Shown: positions 12,601 through 24,156 of the stretch, piece by piece
How the letters are laid out: every line of letters starts with the position of its first letter
Position numbering within the stretch: position 1 is the first letter of the stretch
NCBI RefSeq assembly: GCF_014633365.1
Contig: NC_068344.1
Span: 31,871,170-31,935,169, forward strand
Direction of reading: 5' to 3'
From: Diospyros lotus
Lineage: Eukaryota > Streptophyta > Magnoliopsida > Ericales > Ebenaceae
DNA length: 64,000 bases
Program-made: the position numbers and the translations under genes
The notes under the pieces: model-generated
Told to the model about the DNA's origin: nothing
The model's input: the letters and a program-made list of their open reading frames with translations, nothing else
The model's database searches: none

Positions 12601-15600
12601 ATATAATAGTAATTAGTTTAAATGCATTTACTATATTGTACTCTAGGTTGCTGTTCATGTTTGCACCTTTCAGTAACAGCCTATAAATAGGCTAGATGAG
12701 CTAGAGAATAGAGAGAGTTGAATGATATTGAGTTCTGATTTCCCTCTCAATTGTTCTGATCTCTCTCGTTTTCTTCTAATCTCTCTCTTTCTCTGTTTTG
12801 TCTGCATTTCCCTCTCAATTCTGCTGAATATCTCCCTCTATTCTGTCTGAATCTCCCTCCCTTCCTATCTGATCTCTTCCAATTTCTATCAATTTCCTAT
12901 CAAAACCCTAGCTTCATGACACCTTGGTACTCAGGAAAGAATTGAGCAAAGAATGAGGGTAAAGCTATTTAGGATTTTGCCACGGCATAGGAACTTATCA
13001 TAGCCAACACTTACATTTTAATTATTTGACTTCAAAACCGTAAACTAACTAACAAACAAACCTAATTTAATCTACTTTTGAAAAAAAAATTATTCATCCT
13101 TAAATAATAGAATTATTACATATTAACCACTAAAACCCAGTTGCATCCATAAATACCGAAAAAAAGAACAAAAGCTTCTGAACAATCAAGTTCCAAACAT
13201 TAACTCAGGTGCATAATGATCACATAAAAAATGATCTCATCTGCCAGTCATGAAACTCGGTTTCTTCTTACCAAATTTATTTGTTCAAGATCAACACCAC
13301 GGTGTTTCATTCTCTCTCGCCTCTTCAAGGCTATCTTTTCCTTGCGATGTTTCTTTCTTTCACCTGAAATAGTAAACTAAAATATATGCAGTAGAGTTGA
13401 AGGTAGGTGGTTAATCAATCAGAAAGTGGAATATATAGATTGATGAAAATAAAAGTAACAAGCAAAAGCATAACTTGTTAAAATTTCATAAAAACAAGTT
13501 TCAACATTCCAAATATGCCCCATAAAATAATGGTCTCATCAAATGGCAGAACCAGAATTTTACGAGATAGGGCACAACACAGGCTGATATACATCTTTGA
13601 GATAAAATTTTAAAGTAAAGTAGGAAGGGAGAGAATAATGTGACACCATTCTTTTCTTTTTTTTCTTTTTTTAATTTTACCTTCAAACCAAAACTATTAT
13701 TTTAAAACAAAAGCACTTGATAATGAGTATTCCTAGATAGCTGAAACTTTTCATTTGATCTTACGCAGTATGTTATACTATTGTTTAAGTGACATTCATA
13801 TTTACATGTACAAAAAGCTAAGATGCATTGATATTAACATGTAAAAAACTAAAAAAACCAATTAATAAGAATCCCTGTATGTAATTAAAACTATAAAAGC
13901 CAACTACAATAAGCTAGTTGAGTAAATAAATCTTTTACATCTTTATGAAACTACTCTTAATACTGGCAACAATAGAATACAAAATGTGAATAAAAAAGGT
14001 GAAATATACCTAAAAAGAACTTGAGGCCTTTAGACACAAGTAATACTATTAATTGTGTCTACTAACAAACCTTTGTGATAATTGTGATCTTATTTTATCA
14101 ATCTCCAGTATGATCAATTTAAGGACAGGTTTGCCAATTCTCCATTATTCTGTTATATGTGTGGATGTATATCAGGTTTAAATATATATTACTAAGTACA
14201 TGTGCAAGACAAGGGACATGTGAATAGAAAATTTTGAGGCAATGCTGAGTTCTAAAGACTAGCATTAAAGAAAATTTTGAATAAAGTATAATTGTGATAG
14301 GAGGTTTCTCTAGAATCAACTGCTTTTACTATATTAAAACAAGGGTGTCCCAAATTCACATGGCTCTCTGCCTTTTGAGGATTGGGAGGGTCATCTTACA
14401 TGCAACCTTCAGAAGCTGTTTTTACAACTTTTAACTTGTGACCTTCCAGTCATGAAGGAGCAATCTTATTGTTGCTACCAAAGCTCACAACTCAAAGGAG
14501 CAACCTCACCCTTGTTTATTTTCCAAAAATTCAAGGGGTGACTGCCCCCTATCTCCCCGCCATTGGTCTTCATTTATGTGACTGAATGACTAAACCAAAT
14601 GAGAAACAAAATTCATCTCGGCCACCCATATTGTATCAGTGATGCTGTCATTAACCAAGCATTTATCTAGATTCCACAAATTGTATTGCTGGTAAAACTT
14701 CAACCCAAGTTTACTTTAATACTTCGTAAGAAAATAGAGTGATTGAAACAATGACACAAAATATCATCTTTCATCCCAATTACTTTGATGGCACCATCTT
14801 GAACAATACCTGAATGCCTTAGCATCCTAGAACAGTAAATCATGTCATGGAGATCAAAAGATAAGTAAGAAATGAAGCATACAATACTAAACAGAAAATC
14901 TCATAAGACACCATAAAGAAAAAGTTAATTCATGGGTCTAAATTTACCTCAGTTTGGAACAAGCCCCATACCAAAGTAACACTAAGGACATGACCGCAAA
15001 CAAAAAGGTTATATATGATCTTCTTTACCTGGAAACTTCTTGAAATGTTTGTTTTTTTGGGACTCAAAAGGCCATGACTGCGGAAATCGAGCAATGTGCT
15101 TCTTTCTCACAGAAATGCTTCTGGGATCCTTCACAAGCATAAAATCATCCAAAGCAGATGACCGAGCATACAAAGAGTTTTCAGGTCTTGATACAACTGC
15201 ACGATTCTTCCTTCCAGACTCCTGCTTCCTCATGCCATATTCCCTTGATGCTTCCTGAAGAGCTATGCCACCTAGCTTCTCCAAAGTATCATCAAAGCTA
15301 CCAACAGAAGTATGATCATCATCTAAGCCTTCAATAGTCTGGGCTAAAAGTTGTTTGACATCTACAACTTCATTACTACCACCAATACCTTCAAAGTAAT
15401 CTTCTGCAACCTCTCCATCAACACTTGAAATCGTATCCGATGTGTTCTCAGAGTAATCACTGTCAGACTCTGCAGAACCTTCTGACTCAGAAGTCTCTGA
15501 GCTTTCCTCATCACCTGACTCTAAACCATCATCCTCGTCACCTTCACTATCCAAAATGTCTTGGGTATATAATTTGAAGCCTCCAATAGATAGAAAACCT

Positions 15601-16902
15601 GAACTCTTCTCTGGAGACGGGGTCTGATCCAGTAAATCATCATCTACCTTTGTATCTATATCATGGATATAACTAACATTGGCATCCATTTCCTCCTCAG
15701 AAGATGACAAATCAACGCAAGGGCCTTCTTTCTCTTTGATTTGCAATGATGAACCTGTAAAGCTTGGAGTTGCTTCTAGTTCAGTGCAAAACCCCAATCC
15801 TCTGTGCGAGCCATCACTCAATGCAAAACTTGTACTATAGTCATAAGTAAATTCTGAACTTTGGGGTTCCATAACTGGCGTTTTGTCTACATAAGCAACA
15901 ATTTTGGTCTCCTCGGAATCACCCAAAAAAATAGGCCCTGAGTCTTCCAGATTGTTTTCTCTACTGATACCCTCAGTTGAAACCAAATCTTCCTGCAAAA
16001 ACATACAAGTCCTAACCAGTGAAATGCTCCCATAAGCACCCAAATTATCAAATTCAATTTGGCTTCGTTATCAAAGCAGCATATTTAATAACATGATAGG
16101 ATCTATTTGACCAAATCAACTACATCAAGTGAAGTAATATAATAAACTTGTCCAGAATGACTTGATCGAAAGTTAGAACGGGCTAAACTACCTGATCCAT
16201 TATGTAATAGCTTGTTCTTCTTTTCAACAACTAGAAGAATCAATTGGAAGCACTTACTGAAGTTTATCCTAGCCATGCCGATATTAACCTAAACTCTCCT
16301 TTAACAATGAATTTTTTAACTTTAGAGAACCCTCCCCCTTCTTGAATTAATAGTACAGAACTGAAACCCCAAAATCAATATTATTTCCACCAAAACACAC
16401 CCATATGAATTGTGCAACATTAAACAGCTTAGTTAACCTTAACCCTAGGTCAACCTCATTCCAATCACCCAAAAAACACGTGGATATCAACACAAAAGGA
16501 AGTTTCAATTGTTACCACAAATCAGCAAATACCTGATAATCAAGGTGGGGGTAAACGTAACCAAATGGATTTCCTCTAGGTTTCCGAGGCCCAGAAACAT
16601 TCCCTCGGTCAGAAGTCCCAGATCTGGACGCGGAATTCGAATTCCCACCACCGCCATTAGGATTCTTTCCTGAAAATTCAATCATCCAAAAAAGGAAAAA
16701 GAAAAACTCCCATCACTACTTTTGCCATGTCCATACACACGTATATATAATATGGTAGAGATAGCGAAAGACGTTTAGGTGTCTGAGAATTTGGGGACCA
16801 ATCCGCCAAGACACCGCCGTGGACGAAGAGAGCCCCGCCGGAGGAACTCGGTGGTTTCCGGCTTCTAGCTTTGTGAGTCCTCTTATTGTTGCCTCCAGCC
16901 AT
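6699..16902 (-). CDS. R3H and double G-patch protein (SQS1/At3g09850-like), 8 exons
   Basis: Exons on the minus strand, in transcript order: 16902-16773, 16669-16533, 15992-15029, 13363-13272, 9521-9447, 7974-7913, 7629-7560, 7400-6699. All junctions are GT-AG and the phases fit (1,0,1,0,0,2,0), giving 743 aa. The Lys/Arg-rich N-terminus starts MAGGNNKRTHK. An acidic Ser/Asp/Glu run covers about 237-277. A basic helix (KIALKRRERMKHRGVDLEQI) and the R3H region (FQPMHSRDCAQVRRLAAIYHL) cover about 411-510. Two G-patches lie at about 620-665 and 696-741, the second ending the protein. Yeast Sqs1/Pfa1 has R3H plus G-patch and activates the DEAH helicase Prp43; by analogy this is a nuclear RNA-processing cofactor. 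Intron 4 (3.75 kb) holds an antisense LTR element. Not confirmed: the exon 1 donor (AAAC|GTCTTT), which is weak. Confidence 0.85.
10714..11061 (+). repeat. 5' LTR of the intron element
   Basis: 348 bp, TG...CA. Matches 12563-12921 with scattered changes; shared landmarks are 'caaggctataattgtaaata' near the start, 'acctttcagtaacagcct' in the middle and a CT-rich stretch before the end. Confidence 0.85.
11671..12350 (+). pseudogene. Broken acidic ORF inside the non-autonomous LTR element
   Basis: A frame starting MDEMLIQLLKKYK runs to about 11935, then shifts frame (AAEDAEEKSAEM and on) and meets a stop at 12072. It resumes in a later frame to about 12350 (ELVLEEKVAARML). The combined product would be rich in Asp/Glu with a coiled-coil-like start. 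I recognise no gag, zinc knuckle or enzyme motif. It may be the remains of an element-specific non-gag protein. Confidence 0.4.
12563..12921 (+). repeat. 3' LTR of the intron element
   Basis: 359 bp, TG...CA, directly after the polypurine tract. Slightly longer than the left copy because of extra CT-rich sequence near 12770. Confidence 0.85.
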
Positions 16903-16978
16903 GGCTAACCAGATGGAGCAAAGCCTCAACGGGCACATACAGACATAGACGTATATGTGTCGGTTAGTGTTCGGAGGG

Positions 16979-17106
16979 TAGAGGTGCAAAACGGGCGGGC
17001 CGGACCGGCCCACTGGTTGAGGGCTGTGCCATGCCGAGCCCAACATGGACTTGTATCGAATGTTCTTTAATTATTTTAGTAAAATCATTTATAAGATTAC
17101 ATAATA
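16979..17106 (+). repeat. Terminal part of a hAT-like transposon next to the G-patch gene start
   Basis: Starts TAGAGGTGCAAAACGGGC, a terminus type common in plant hAT-like elements, and goes on with 'cactggttgagggctgtgcc'. The same ~130 bp occurs at 62718-62872. The opposite terminus was not found, so the right limit is where similarity to the second copy stops. It begins 76 bp upstream of the minus-strand ATG at 16902. Confidence 0.55.
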
Positions 17107-18780
17107 TGATATGGAAAGAAAAATCAATAACAATACCTCAAATGATTATTAATCATTGGAGTTTTAGTATAATTAATATAAAATTAAAGTTCTAATGTAA
17201 TTGTTTTTGTGTTTTAGTAATATGAACACAAGAAAAGGCAACTTCATATTTATATAAAACATTTAAAAATAAAAAATACAAAATTAAGAAGAGATTAAGT
17301 GAAAGAGATTGATAGTAGTATTATGAAATTAAAGACGGCCCATGTGCCGCATATGCCATGTTATGACCTTAGTAATTCATCCAATTATTCACGTGAATTA
17401 TTTTATATTTTTATTAAAAATATTACACTCGCTTATTTTTTAAATGTTCGGATTAATTTATGTATTTTAAATTTAAAAAATATAAAATGTGTATTAATCA
17501 AATTTTTAAAAAATTCAACTGAAAAATTCGTTGCCTACTCCCATAAGGCCATGTGTAGACTCTTATCAAGGAGATTTTTTAATTATTGTTATGGCTAATG
17601 GCTATGATAGCCCCATTATTTAATGCATTTATAATTCGACATTACACAAACATGTTTGTTGCTAACAAGGTTCCCAATTTCCCATTTTTCACCTATTTTT
17701 CTTTTTGTTTTTATCAAATATTAATGAATATTATTATTCCATACATACTATTATGATTTTTTTTTTAATTCAAACAATGAATTGACTTGAGTATTTGGTG
17801 AAAATGTGTAATTATGTTTAATGAGTTGTTTGCTTGTTTATTAAGAATATATTTTTGTGTATATATGAATGGATCATCTTAATAATTATCATTTTATAAT
17901 ATTGGTAAAAATATAGATTTATATTTTTGTGCCAATGAGAACTTGCCACATGTCTCGCTGTTGGAAAAAAGGAAGAGGGTTGGTGGTGGACAGTAGTCGG
18001 AAGACAACTGAGGAGGGTGTAACAACTTCTAAGGGCACACACCTTCATGCCAGTGACGAAAGAGAAAGACGATCGTCCACGCTGTCGTGTTGCTGCTCGC
18101 CCACCTTCTACGCCGTAGGACCAATCTCTTACGTTGTCGCACCGCTGCTATCACTGGGCCCCTACCTCAATAGACGTCGTCGCTGGCTACCAGCATGAGA
18201 AAGGCGAGTGACTTACCGATCGCTCGCCTATCACGTCGCCGCCCTAGATCTGTTTGCCTACACCCAACTGTTGCTATTGACGGCCTCCTAACCCTGATCG
18301 ACGCCTCTCATGTTATTGGCGACCATCGATAGAGAGAGAAGGCGAGAACGAGAGATAGGCAATGACCGCCGATGATGCCTTAATCTTATCCTCAAAAAGT
18401 TACCACATCATGCCTAGTTTGAATAATGCAAGACTAGAATGAGATTGGGGATGAGATAAAGCAATGCGAGACTAGGGATTGGTCGGCGACGAGAAAAGAA
18501 AAATCAAGGTTTGTCAAAAGACAAGAGGTCCCCGAAAATGAGGAAGGTTGGGAAAGAGGAAGAAGGAAGAAGAAGATAATAGTGTTGCACGCACCTCAGT
18601 TAGGTGTGTAACACACGTGCTGATGCAGTTATCTTAATAGGTTTAAAATTAAAAATTGAAGAAGGTAATAAGTCCTTCCTTGAAAATAGTTAAATGGCTG
18701 GCTGGATATGCCTTGTGCGAAAGTTAAATAGTTAAATGGTTGACGAAAGTTGAATGCCTTTAGTTGGATAGCCTTTATTC
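17107..18780. other. Intergenic DNA with a GC-richer block
   Basis: 17107-17930 is AT-rich without features. From about 17930 to 18580 composition changes to GC-richer DNA with many CG dinucleotides. Frames there (for example 17929-18198 plus) show no recognisable domain, so I do not call a gene. It may be a transposon fragment or old coding sequence. Confidence 0.4.
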
Positions 18781-18892
18781 TTCACAACAATCTCTCTCTC
18801 TCCCCTCTAATATCCTCACCACTCTCTCCCTTTAAACTTGGCGGTTGCTGCACGTTCCCAGGGAGAAAGGACCGAGAAGGCGGCGATCGAGG

Positions 18893-19210
18893 ATGTCCAC
18901 CGGAGCTGCCGGCGACGGCCTCCTCCGAGGAATATTCGAGGCGTCCATGTCCGGCTCCGACACGGCGATCCAGCGCCGGCCATACCACAAGAACTGCACC
19001 TGCGCCCTTCATAAATCCCGCGGGCATTGCTGTCATGTCCTGAGAAGTAACAACGTCTCGTTTCCGATCCGGCGGACATGGAGCGAGGGCTGCCTGGTGG
19101 CGGCGGCCGACCAGGCGTCGGGCAGCGGATCTCCGCCTGCGGTCGTTGCTGCCGAACATCGTGTGGCGAGGACGCACTCGCAATCCAGTTTGCGTAATAT
19201 TGAAGAATAA
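18893..19210 (+). CDS. Small conserved plant protein of unknown function (105 aa)
   Basis: The frame is open upstream, but the first ATG is at 18893 (MSTGAAGDGLLRGIFE). The DNA is much GC-richer than its surroundings, as expected for a real exon. The product has no signal peptide or membrane span. Notable segments are RRPYHKNCTCALHKS with two Cys, HCCHV, and FPIRRTWSEGCL, followed by a low-complexity Ala/Ser tail ending SQSSLRNIEE. I recall the 'PIRRxWSEG' pattern from uncharacterised plant proteins but cannot assign a function. A pyrimidine-rich leader (18780-18840) precedes the ATG. The antisense frame 18782-19294 is a GC-driven shadow. Repeat block A starts 105 bp after the stop. Confidence 0.7.
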   Translation: MSTGAAGDGLLRGIFEASMSGSDTAIQRRPYHKNCTCALHKSRGHCCHVLRSNNVSFPIRRTWSEGCLVAAADQASGSGSPPAVVAAEHRVARTHSQSSLRNIEE

Positions 19211-19314
19211 CGAGGTTCGATTTTCCGTTTTTAGGCTATTTTTTGTGGAATGAAGATCCTGATCTTCGATTTGCTTTTGCAATATCCGAATCATTCTTTC
19301 AAGTGGAGTTGAGA

Positions 19315-20185
19315 TGGGAAGGCTAATTTTGTGAGGCCTCCTGAGAATGGATTAATGTAATTGTTTGATTGACTCAATATTCAAGACTGATCTTCGATTA
19401 CATGGTTGATCTTGTGAAATATGTCTGTTGATCATCAAATGGCGTTGGATAACTATAAATAATTTGGTGATATTTGCATATATAGAATTTACGTACGAAT
19501 TGAATATCTATTATCAAAATGTTCTGTAAATCAATTCATGTGGGCTGAGGAATCAATTTGGCGATTCTAAATTCCTCTGTCCGTTGGCCTTCTTGCTCTT
19601 GAGAAGACAAATGATATTTGGATTTTTTAGTGGAAATTGCAAAAATTAACCATGTCTCAAAAAAAAAAAATCGTTTTTATATAAATATATAGAATATTAA
19701 TATAATAAAAATATTAAAGTAAAATTAGTATTTCCATTTCCGTTTAGCAAAATATTCCAGTTTCAATGGAGCATGAATATCGTGACGCGTGAGCTTCCCA
19801 ACTTTCCACCAAGATGACAGATCAGAAATTAAAAAAAAAAAATGAAAAGAAGGAATCTTAGTAAAAGAATATTAATTTTCTTTAGTGTTTTCTTGCCGTC
19901 CAAACGCGGAAAGTGGCACCAGCTGGCTTGGGAGAACATGAATTGAACCCAGCGAAGCATCCGTTTTCTCCTCCTGCTCCAACACGTGACATGTCACGTG
20001 GTTGGTTCCCGCGTTTTTTTTTACCTCCAACGCCAATTTTTTAACAGAAAATGTTACTTTTTTAATATTTTAATTACTTGTGTGCTAGTGTAGCCTAAAG
20101 TAGCATAATCCTTTTTTTAATTATAGATGACAAGACTTCTATTTAATCCAAAGTAATATCTAATCTCATGAATTATGTAATTGCT
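19315..20185. repeat. Duplicated block, copy A
   Basis: Begins tgggaaggctaattttgtga. It matches 57010-58185 (copy B) over most of its length and 63094-63405 (copy C) at its two ends. Landmarks: 'caaatggcgttggataacta' near 19436 and 'cgtgacatgtcacgtgg' near 19985. Copy A carries about 70 bp of extra sequence at 20048-20116. It may be a dispersed repeat or part of a segmental duplication. Confidence 0.7.
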
Positions 20186-20438
20186 AAGTTGGGGTGAATT
20201 TTTTTTTATCCATAATGATATTTTAAGATATCTAATATCTATGAAAAAAATAATTAAAATATCAAGTTTTTATCTCATGAATTATATGAATTATCATTTA
20301 TTTAGAATTTATTCGATACATTATTTATGTTCCTTCTCACGTAGTTAATACAATTTCTCTTCCTTTATTTGAGTTTAAAATCAATAGAAAGAATTTGCCT
20401 GGTTGGTAAATGATAATAAATTATTTTTGTGTCTCAGA

Positions 20439-21134
20439 TGTTAATGTCTTGGCTCCTCTCCTCTGTGTCTGAAGAAGTCTTCGGCTATGTTATTGGGCTA
20501 AGCTTGCATCATCCTATCAAGTATGGAGTTGCTCTTCATCAGGCTTTTGGGTTTGCCTCTCAAAATTGACAATTACAACTACATATTGATCTTCGGGAGC
20601 TCAAGCCGAGCGTCATGATCTTTCAGTCTCACAGTATTTTGCAGAAGGCCAAAGCTCTTGCTGATGAGGTTGGTGCTGCAGGGAAGCCACTTTTCACAGC
20701 AGAATTCAATGCTATCAATTACAGAAATATATATAGGCGGTGAGTTTACCTCTGTTATCACTGCACTCAATCTGCGACCTGAGCCCGTACCATTTCATGA
20801 GCTTCATAGCCAATTAGTAGCTCATGAAATTCTACTTCGTACTGCACAGGAGGTTTCTTTGTCCAATTTGGCATCAAAACAAGCTGCGCCACCACTTCTT
20901 CCTATGCCAATTCGGCATGTACAGTCAGGATATACACGTAACAATTTTCAATCTAGTCTTTCTAATAACAGGCGCAATCGAGGACCTTGTCAAATATGTG
21001 GACTGCAAAATCGTACAGCAAATCGTTGTCGTCAGAGGTATGCACCTCGCCCATCATTACAGCAGCAGGCTCAAGCTCATGCAGTGATTATGCCTCAGCC
21101 ATCACCACAGCAGTTGTCTCAACCCACGCCATGA
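20439..21134 (+). pseudogene. copia gag remnant
   Basis: Translated pieces (QKAKALADEVGAAGKPL; LVAHEILLRTAQEVSLSN) match the gag region of copia elements. The zinc knuckle reads CQICGLQNRTANRC, where a CCHC knuckle needs C-x2-C-x4-H-x4-C: the His is replaced. At least two frame changes and internal stops are present. Confidence 0.7.
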
Positions 21135-21249
21135 TCAAGCCCCAATCCGCTTCCGATCAGTTTTCTGTTCAATACCAAGCTTTACCATGGATAACTTATA
21201 CTGGTGTTATGCATCTGTAACTCCTGACTTGTCTCGACTTTCCCATTGT

Positions 21250-21846
21250 AGTCCTTATCAGGCTCAGATCATCTCCACATTGCTGATGGAAAAGGTTAGC
21301 CTATTACCCATGTTGGTTCCTCTTCTGTTTCATCTTTTTTCCCGTCCTCTCTATCTCACAAATGTCTTATGTTTGCCTTGTGCCACCAAATCCTTACCTT
21401 CTGTTTATAAGTTTGCACAAGATAATCAATGCTAGTTTGAATTTCGCCCATCTCGTTTTCTTGTTAAGGATCTGAAAACTAGACAAGTGCTTCTTCGCTG
21501 ACCGAGCAAGGGAAACCTGTACAAGATTGCAGCAGCCTCTTCTGAGCCTAGAGTCTTTTCTGCCAAATCTTCGACTGAGACTAAACCAGTTTCCTTGCAG
21601 GAGTGGCATAATCGCCTTGGTCACTCTTAACTCTCAACTCATCAAACAGGTTATTCATCAGTTTGATTTGCCATGTTCTTCCAATAAACAGTTTGACTTG
21701 TGTTCTTCTTGTCAACTAGGAAAGCTAGCTCGTATTCCTTTGGCTTCAATTAAGCATGTTAGTACTGCTCTTTTAGGAATTGTTCATATGGATATTTGGG
21801 GCCCTTCGCCCGTTCTTTCAAACTTAAATTATCTATATTTTGTCTA
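21250..21846 (+). pseudogene. copia protease end and GAG-pre-integrase remnant
   Basis: Pieces such as SVYKFAQDNQC, FLVKDLKTRQVLL and WHNRLGH, then FDLCSSCQLGKLARIPL and LLGIVHMDIWGPSP, correspond to the region between protease and the start of integrase. The frame breaks near 21430 and 21630. The integrase catalytic core expected next is absent: the sequence jumps to RT by about 22060. Confidence 0.7.
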
Positions 21847-22059
21847 ATCCAACCAAGTATTGATTTAGTTGTGAATTTCACCACTTTCAAGACACCTAAA
21901 TATAGTACAAACTCTTCACAACGTACACATCCTATGATTCTATATATGCTCCTCTACTCTTAAACTCCATGAAGCCAACATTGCATTAAAATATCCTTTA
22001 CCTACTTGTTCTCTTAATTATATTGAAACCGAACCAACAATATATAAGCAAGCGTGTCC

Positions 22060-23085
22060 TCATGAAGAATGGCAGCAGGCTATGCGTGATGAAATTCATG
22101 CCTGGCATATCAATCAAACATGGTCCCTTGTCGCTCAGCCAGCTAAATGCAATCTTGTTGGAAATAATTAGGTATATCGGATTAAACAAAAGCTTGATAG
22201 TTCAATTTATCGATATAAGGTCTTATTACCAAAGGTTAAGGTTGGGATTGACTTTTATGAAACTTTTAGTCCTATTGTTAAAGCTACAACAATTCGCACC
22301 ATACTTGCCTTAGCTGTGCATTATCAATGGAGCCTTCATCTGCTTGATGTGTCAAGTGCATTTCTTCATGGGTCACTAAATAAGGACATTTACATGGCAC
22401 AACCAACTGGTTTTGTTAATTCAATACATCCAGATAATGTGTGCAAATTAAAACGTTCTTTATATCCCATTAAGCAGGCACCCAGGGTATGGTTCACAAG
22501 ACTTGCTTTTTTTCTGCATCGACTTGATTTTAAGAATTCACAGTCAAACTCTTCATTGTTCTTTTCTATCACTTCTCATGTTTGCCTATTTGTCTGAGTC
22601 TATGTCGATGATCTTATTATCACAGGTTTGTCACAAACTGCCATTGATGACATTGTTCACAACTTGCAAGCCGAATCCAGAATAATTCATAATTAATCCA
22701 AAACAAATTGACACAATCGTTTTTAACTATTTTCCTGAGAAAAAAATATTTTCAGCCACTCAAATTAATTACACTCTTTAATCACTTCTATCAGTTTTGA
22801 CCCTACCAACTAATTTTACAAATCTATAGAGTGCAATTAATTTATTTGAGTGACTAAAAACGTTTTTTTTCAAGAAAGTGAATGAAAACGAATTTTTTAT
22901 TTGAAACATGGTTAGTTTTGGCAATTTTCAATTCCCCCTTTGTCAAAGACTTTGTGACATTTGACTTATTTTCTTGGCATTGAAGTTTATCATCTTTCTT
23001 CTAGATTGTTGCTTACTTAGCATAAGTACCTACAGGATCTTCTTGTCAAGGCCACAATGTTGGAGGCCAAGTCGAGTCCACACTA
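22060..23085 (+). pseudogene. copia reverse transcriptase remnant
   Basis: Recognisable stretches: WQQAMRDEIHAW, FYETFSPIVKATTIRTILAL, LHLLDVSSAFLHGSLNKDIYM, LYPIKQAPRVWF and the catalytic box YVDDLII at about 22600. After a 240-bp MITE insertion it resumes with LTYFLGIEV-like sequence near 22960. Stops and shifts make it non-functional. Confidence 0.8.
22683..22925. mobile_element. Fold-back MITE inside the copia RT
   Basis: The left arm (about 22708-22778) and the reverse complement of the right arm (about 22824-22890) match over roughly 60 bp, including CACTCAAAT followed by ATTA. The insert separates two RT segments that are contiguous in intact elements. A related end lies at 19630-19665 (gcaaaaattaaccatgtctc). 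The target duplication is not clear. Confidence 0.5.
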
Positions 23086-23800
23086 ATGGTTGTTGCTCCA
23101 CTACTCTCCACGTCTACTGGAACTACTTTGATGAATGGTGAAATCTATAGACAGCTTGTGGGAGCACTTCAATATGCTACTTTTTCTCGACTGGATCTCG
23201 CCTTTGTAGTTAATCGTCTTTATCAATTTATGCATTGTCCAAATGATACTCATCTCAAGGCACTCAAATGATTCCTACGTTATGTCTTGGGCACTCTTCA
23301 CTATGGACTGTTTCTTAAATCTTCTGATTCGCTTCACCTGCATTAATTGTTTTGCTGACAGTGATTGGGGTGGTTGTCCTGACGATCGACATTCCACTGA
23401 CGGCTTTGTTGTGTATTTGGGATCTAATCTTATTTCTTGGAATGCTAGGAAACAACCTACAATTGCTCGATCCACTACTAAAAGTGAGTACAAATCTCTT
23501 GCCAATGTGTCTACAGAGGTTCTTTGGATTCAGTCTTTACTCCATGAACTCCAAGAACCAGTTCCAAATCTTGTTACTTTGTGGTGTGACAATGTTGGAG
23601 CAATTTGACTCACTGCTAATCCAGTTTTTCATACTCGTGCAAAGCACATTGAATTGGACTGTCATTTTGTGCATTGCCAACAAGGTGTTTCAGGTTCAAT
23701 ACATTCATACAGCTGATAAAATTGCTGATAATTTTAGCAAGCCACTTTCTCAGGCTCGTTTTATTAAGCATCGTACCAAGCTTTGCCTACAGCATTGGCG
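23086..23800 (+). pseudogene. copia RNase H remnant
   Basis: Begins near YRQLVGALQYATFSRLDLAFVV-like sequence and continues CFADSDWGGCPDDRHSTDGF, ISWNARKQPTIARSTTKSEY and LWCDNVGAI, all RNase H landmarks. Frame changes occur near 23270 and 23600. The final part carries the usual HIELDCHFV-like end. Confidence 0.8.
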
Positions 23801-23970
23801 ACATATCAGCTTGCCTGGAGATGTTAAGGGATCACAGCTAGCATTTCTATCCGATTTTGTGTTGATGACTTCATGTCTCTCATCCTATCCTATTTTGACT
23901 TAGTCTACCTCATCCTTTCTTATCCTATGTGTTAGATTTCTTCTACTGTAACTACATGTGGCTACCACTC

Positions 23971-23993
23971 TAAATAAATAAATAAATAAATAA
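23971..23993. repeat. (AAAT)n microsatellite
   Basis: Perfect aaat repeats of about 5.5 units, just after the decayed copia element. Confidence 0.9.
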
Positions 23994-24156
23994 GCTTGCT
24001 TGCACTACCTTATATACAGAAAAGTTTTGTTGTGTTCGTGAATAGTCACCTTGCGCGAGGTGTTGGATCAAAAAGAAGAAGCAACAGTAGCGTCGAAAGG
24101 AGGAAGAAAAAACAATAATAACAATGAAAGAATGAAAATGAACAACCAATCAGTCA

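Larger units (their letters stand above)
10714..12921 (+). mobile_element. Non-autonomous LTR retrotransposon in intron 4 of the G-patch gene
   Basis: Two LTRs, both beginning TGT and ending TTCATGACA, enclose 1.5 kb. A primer-binding site complementary to initiator Met-tRNA (TGGTATCAGAGCC, 11064-11076) follows the left LTR, and a polypurine tract (aaaggaggggggaat, 12548-12562) precedes the right one. The flanking 5-bp duplication is ctttg (10709-10713) versus ccttg (12922-12926), one mismatch. No protease, integrase, RT or RNase H is encoded, so the element depended on enzymes supplied in trans. It lies antisense to the host gene. The LTRs differ by substitutions and indels, so the insertion is not recent. 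Confidence 0.88.
20439..23890 (+). mobile_element. Decayed Ty1/copia retrotransposon without recognisable LTRs
   Basis: Reading across three frames gives, in order, copia gag with a damaged zinc knuckle, the end of protease/GAG-pre-integrase, reverse transcriptase and RNase H. The integrase core is missing, and a MITE sits within the RT part. Stops and frameshifts occur every 100-300 bases. No matching LTR pair or target duplication was found, so limits are set by coding similarity. Confidence 0.85.

Noticed and set aside
17929..18198. 89-aa frame in a GC-richer block
   Set aside because: No domain, odd composition and no conserved motif; kept only as part of the intergenic note.
18782..19294. 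170-aa minus-strand frame opposite the small plus-strand gene
   Set aside because: It opens only because the plus-strand gene is GC-rich; the product is Arg/Ser/Gly-rich without a domain, and it overlaps the AT-rich 3' region.
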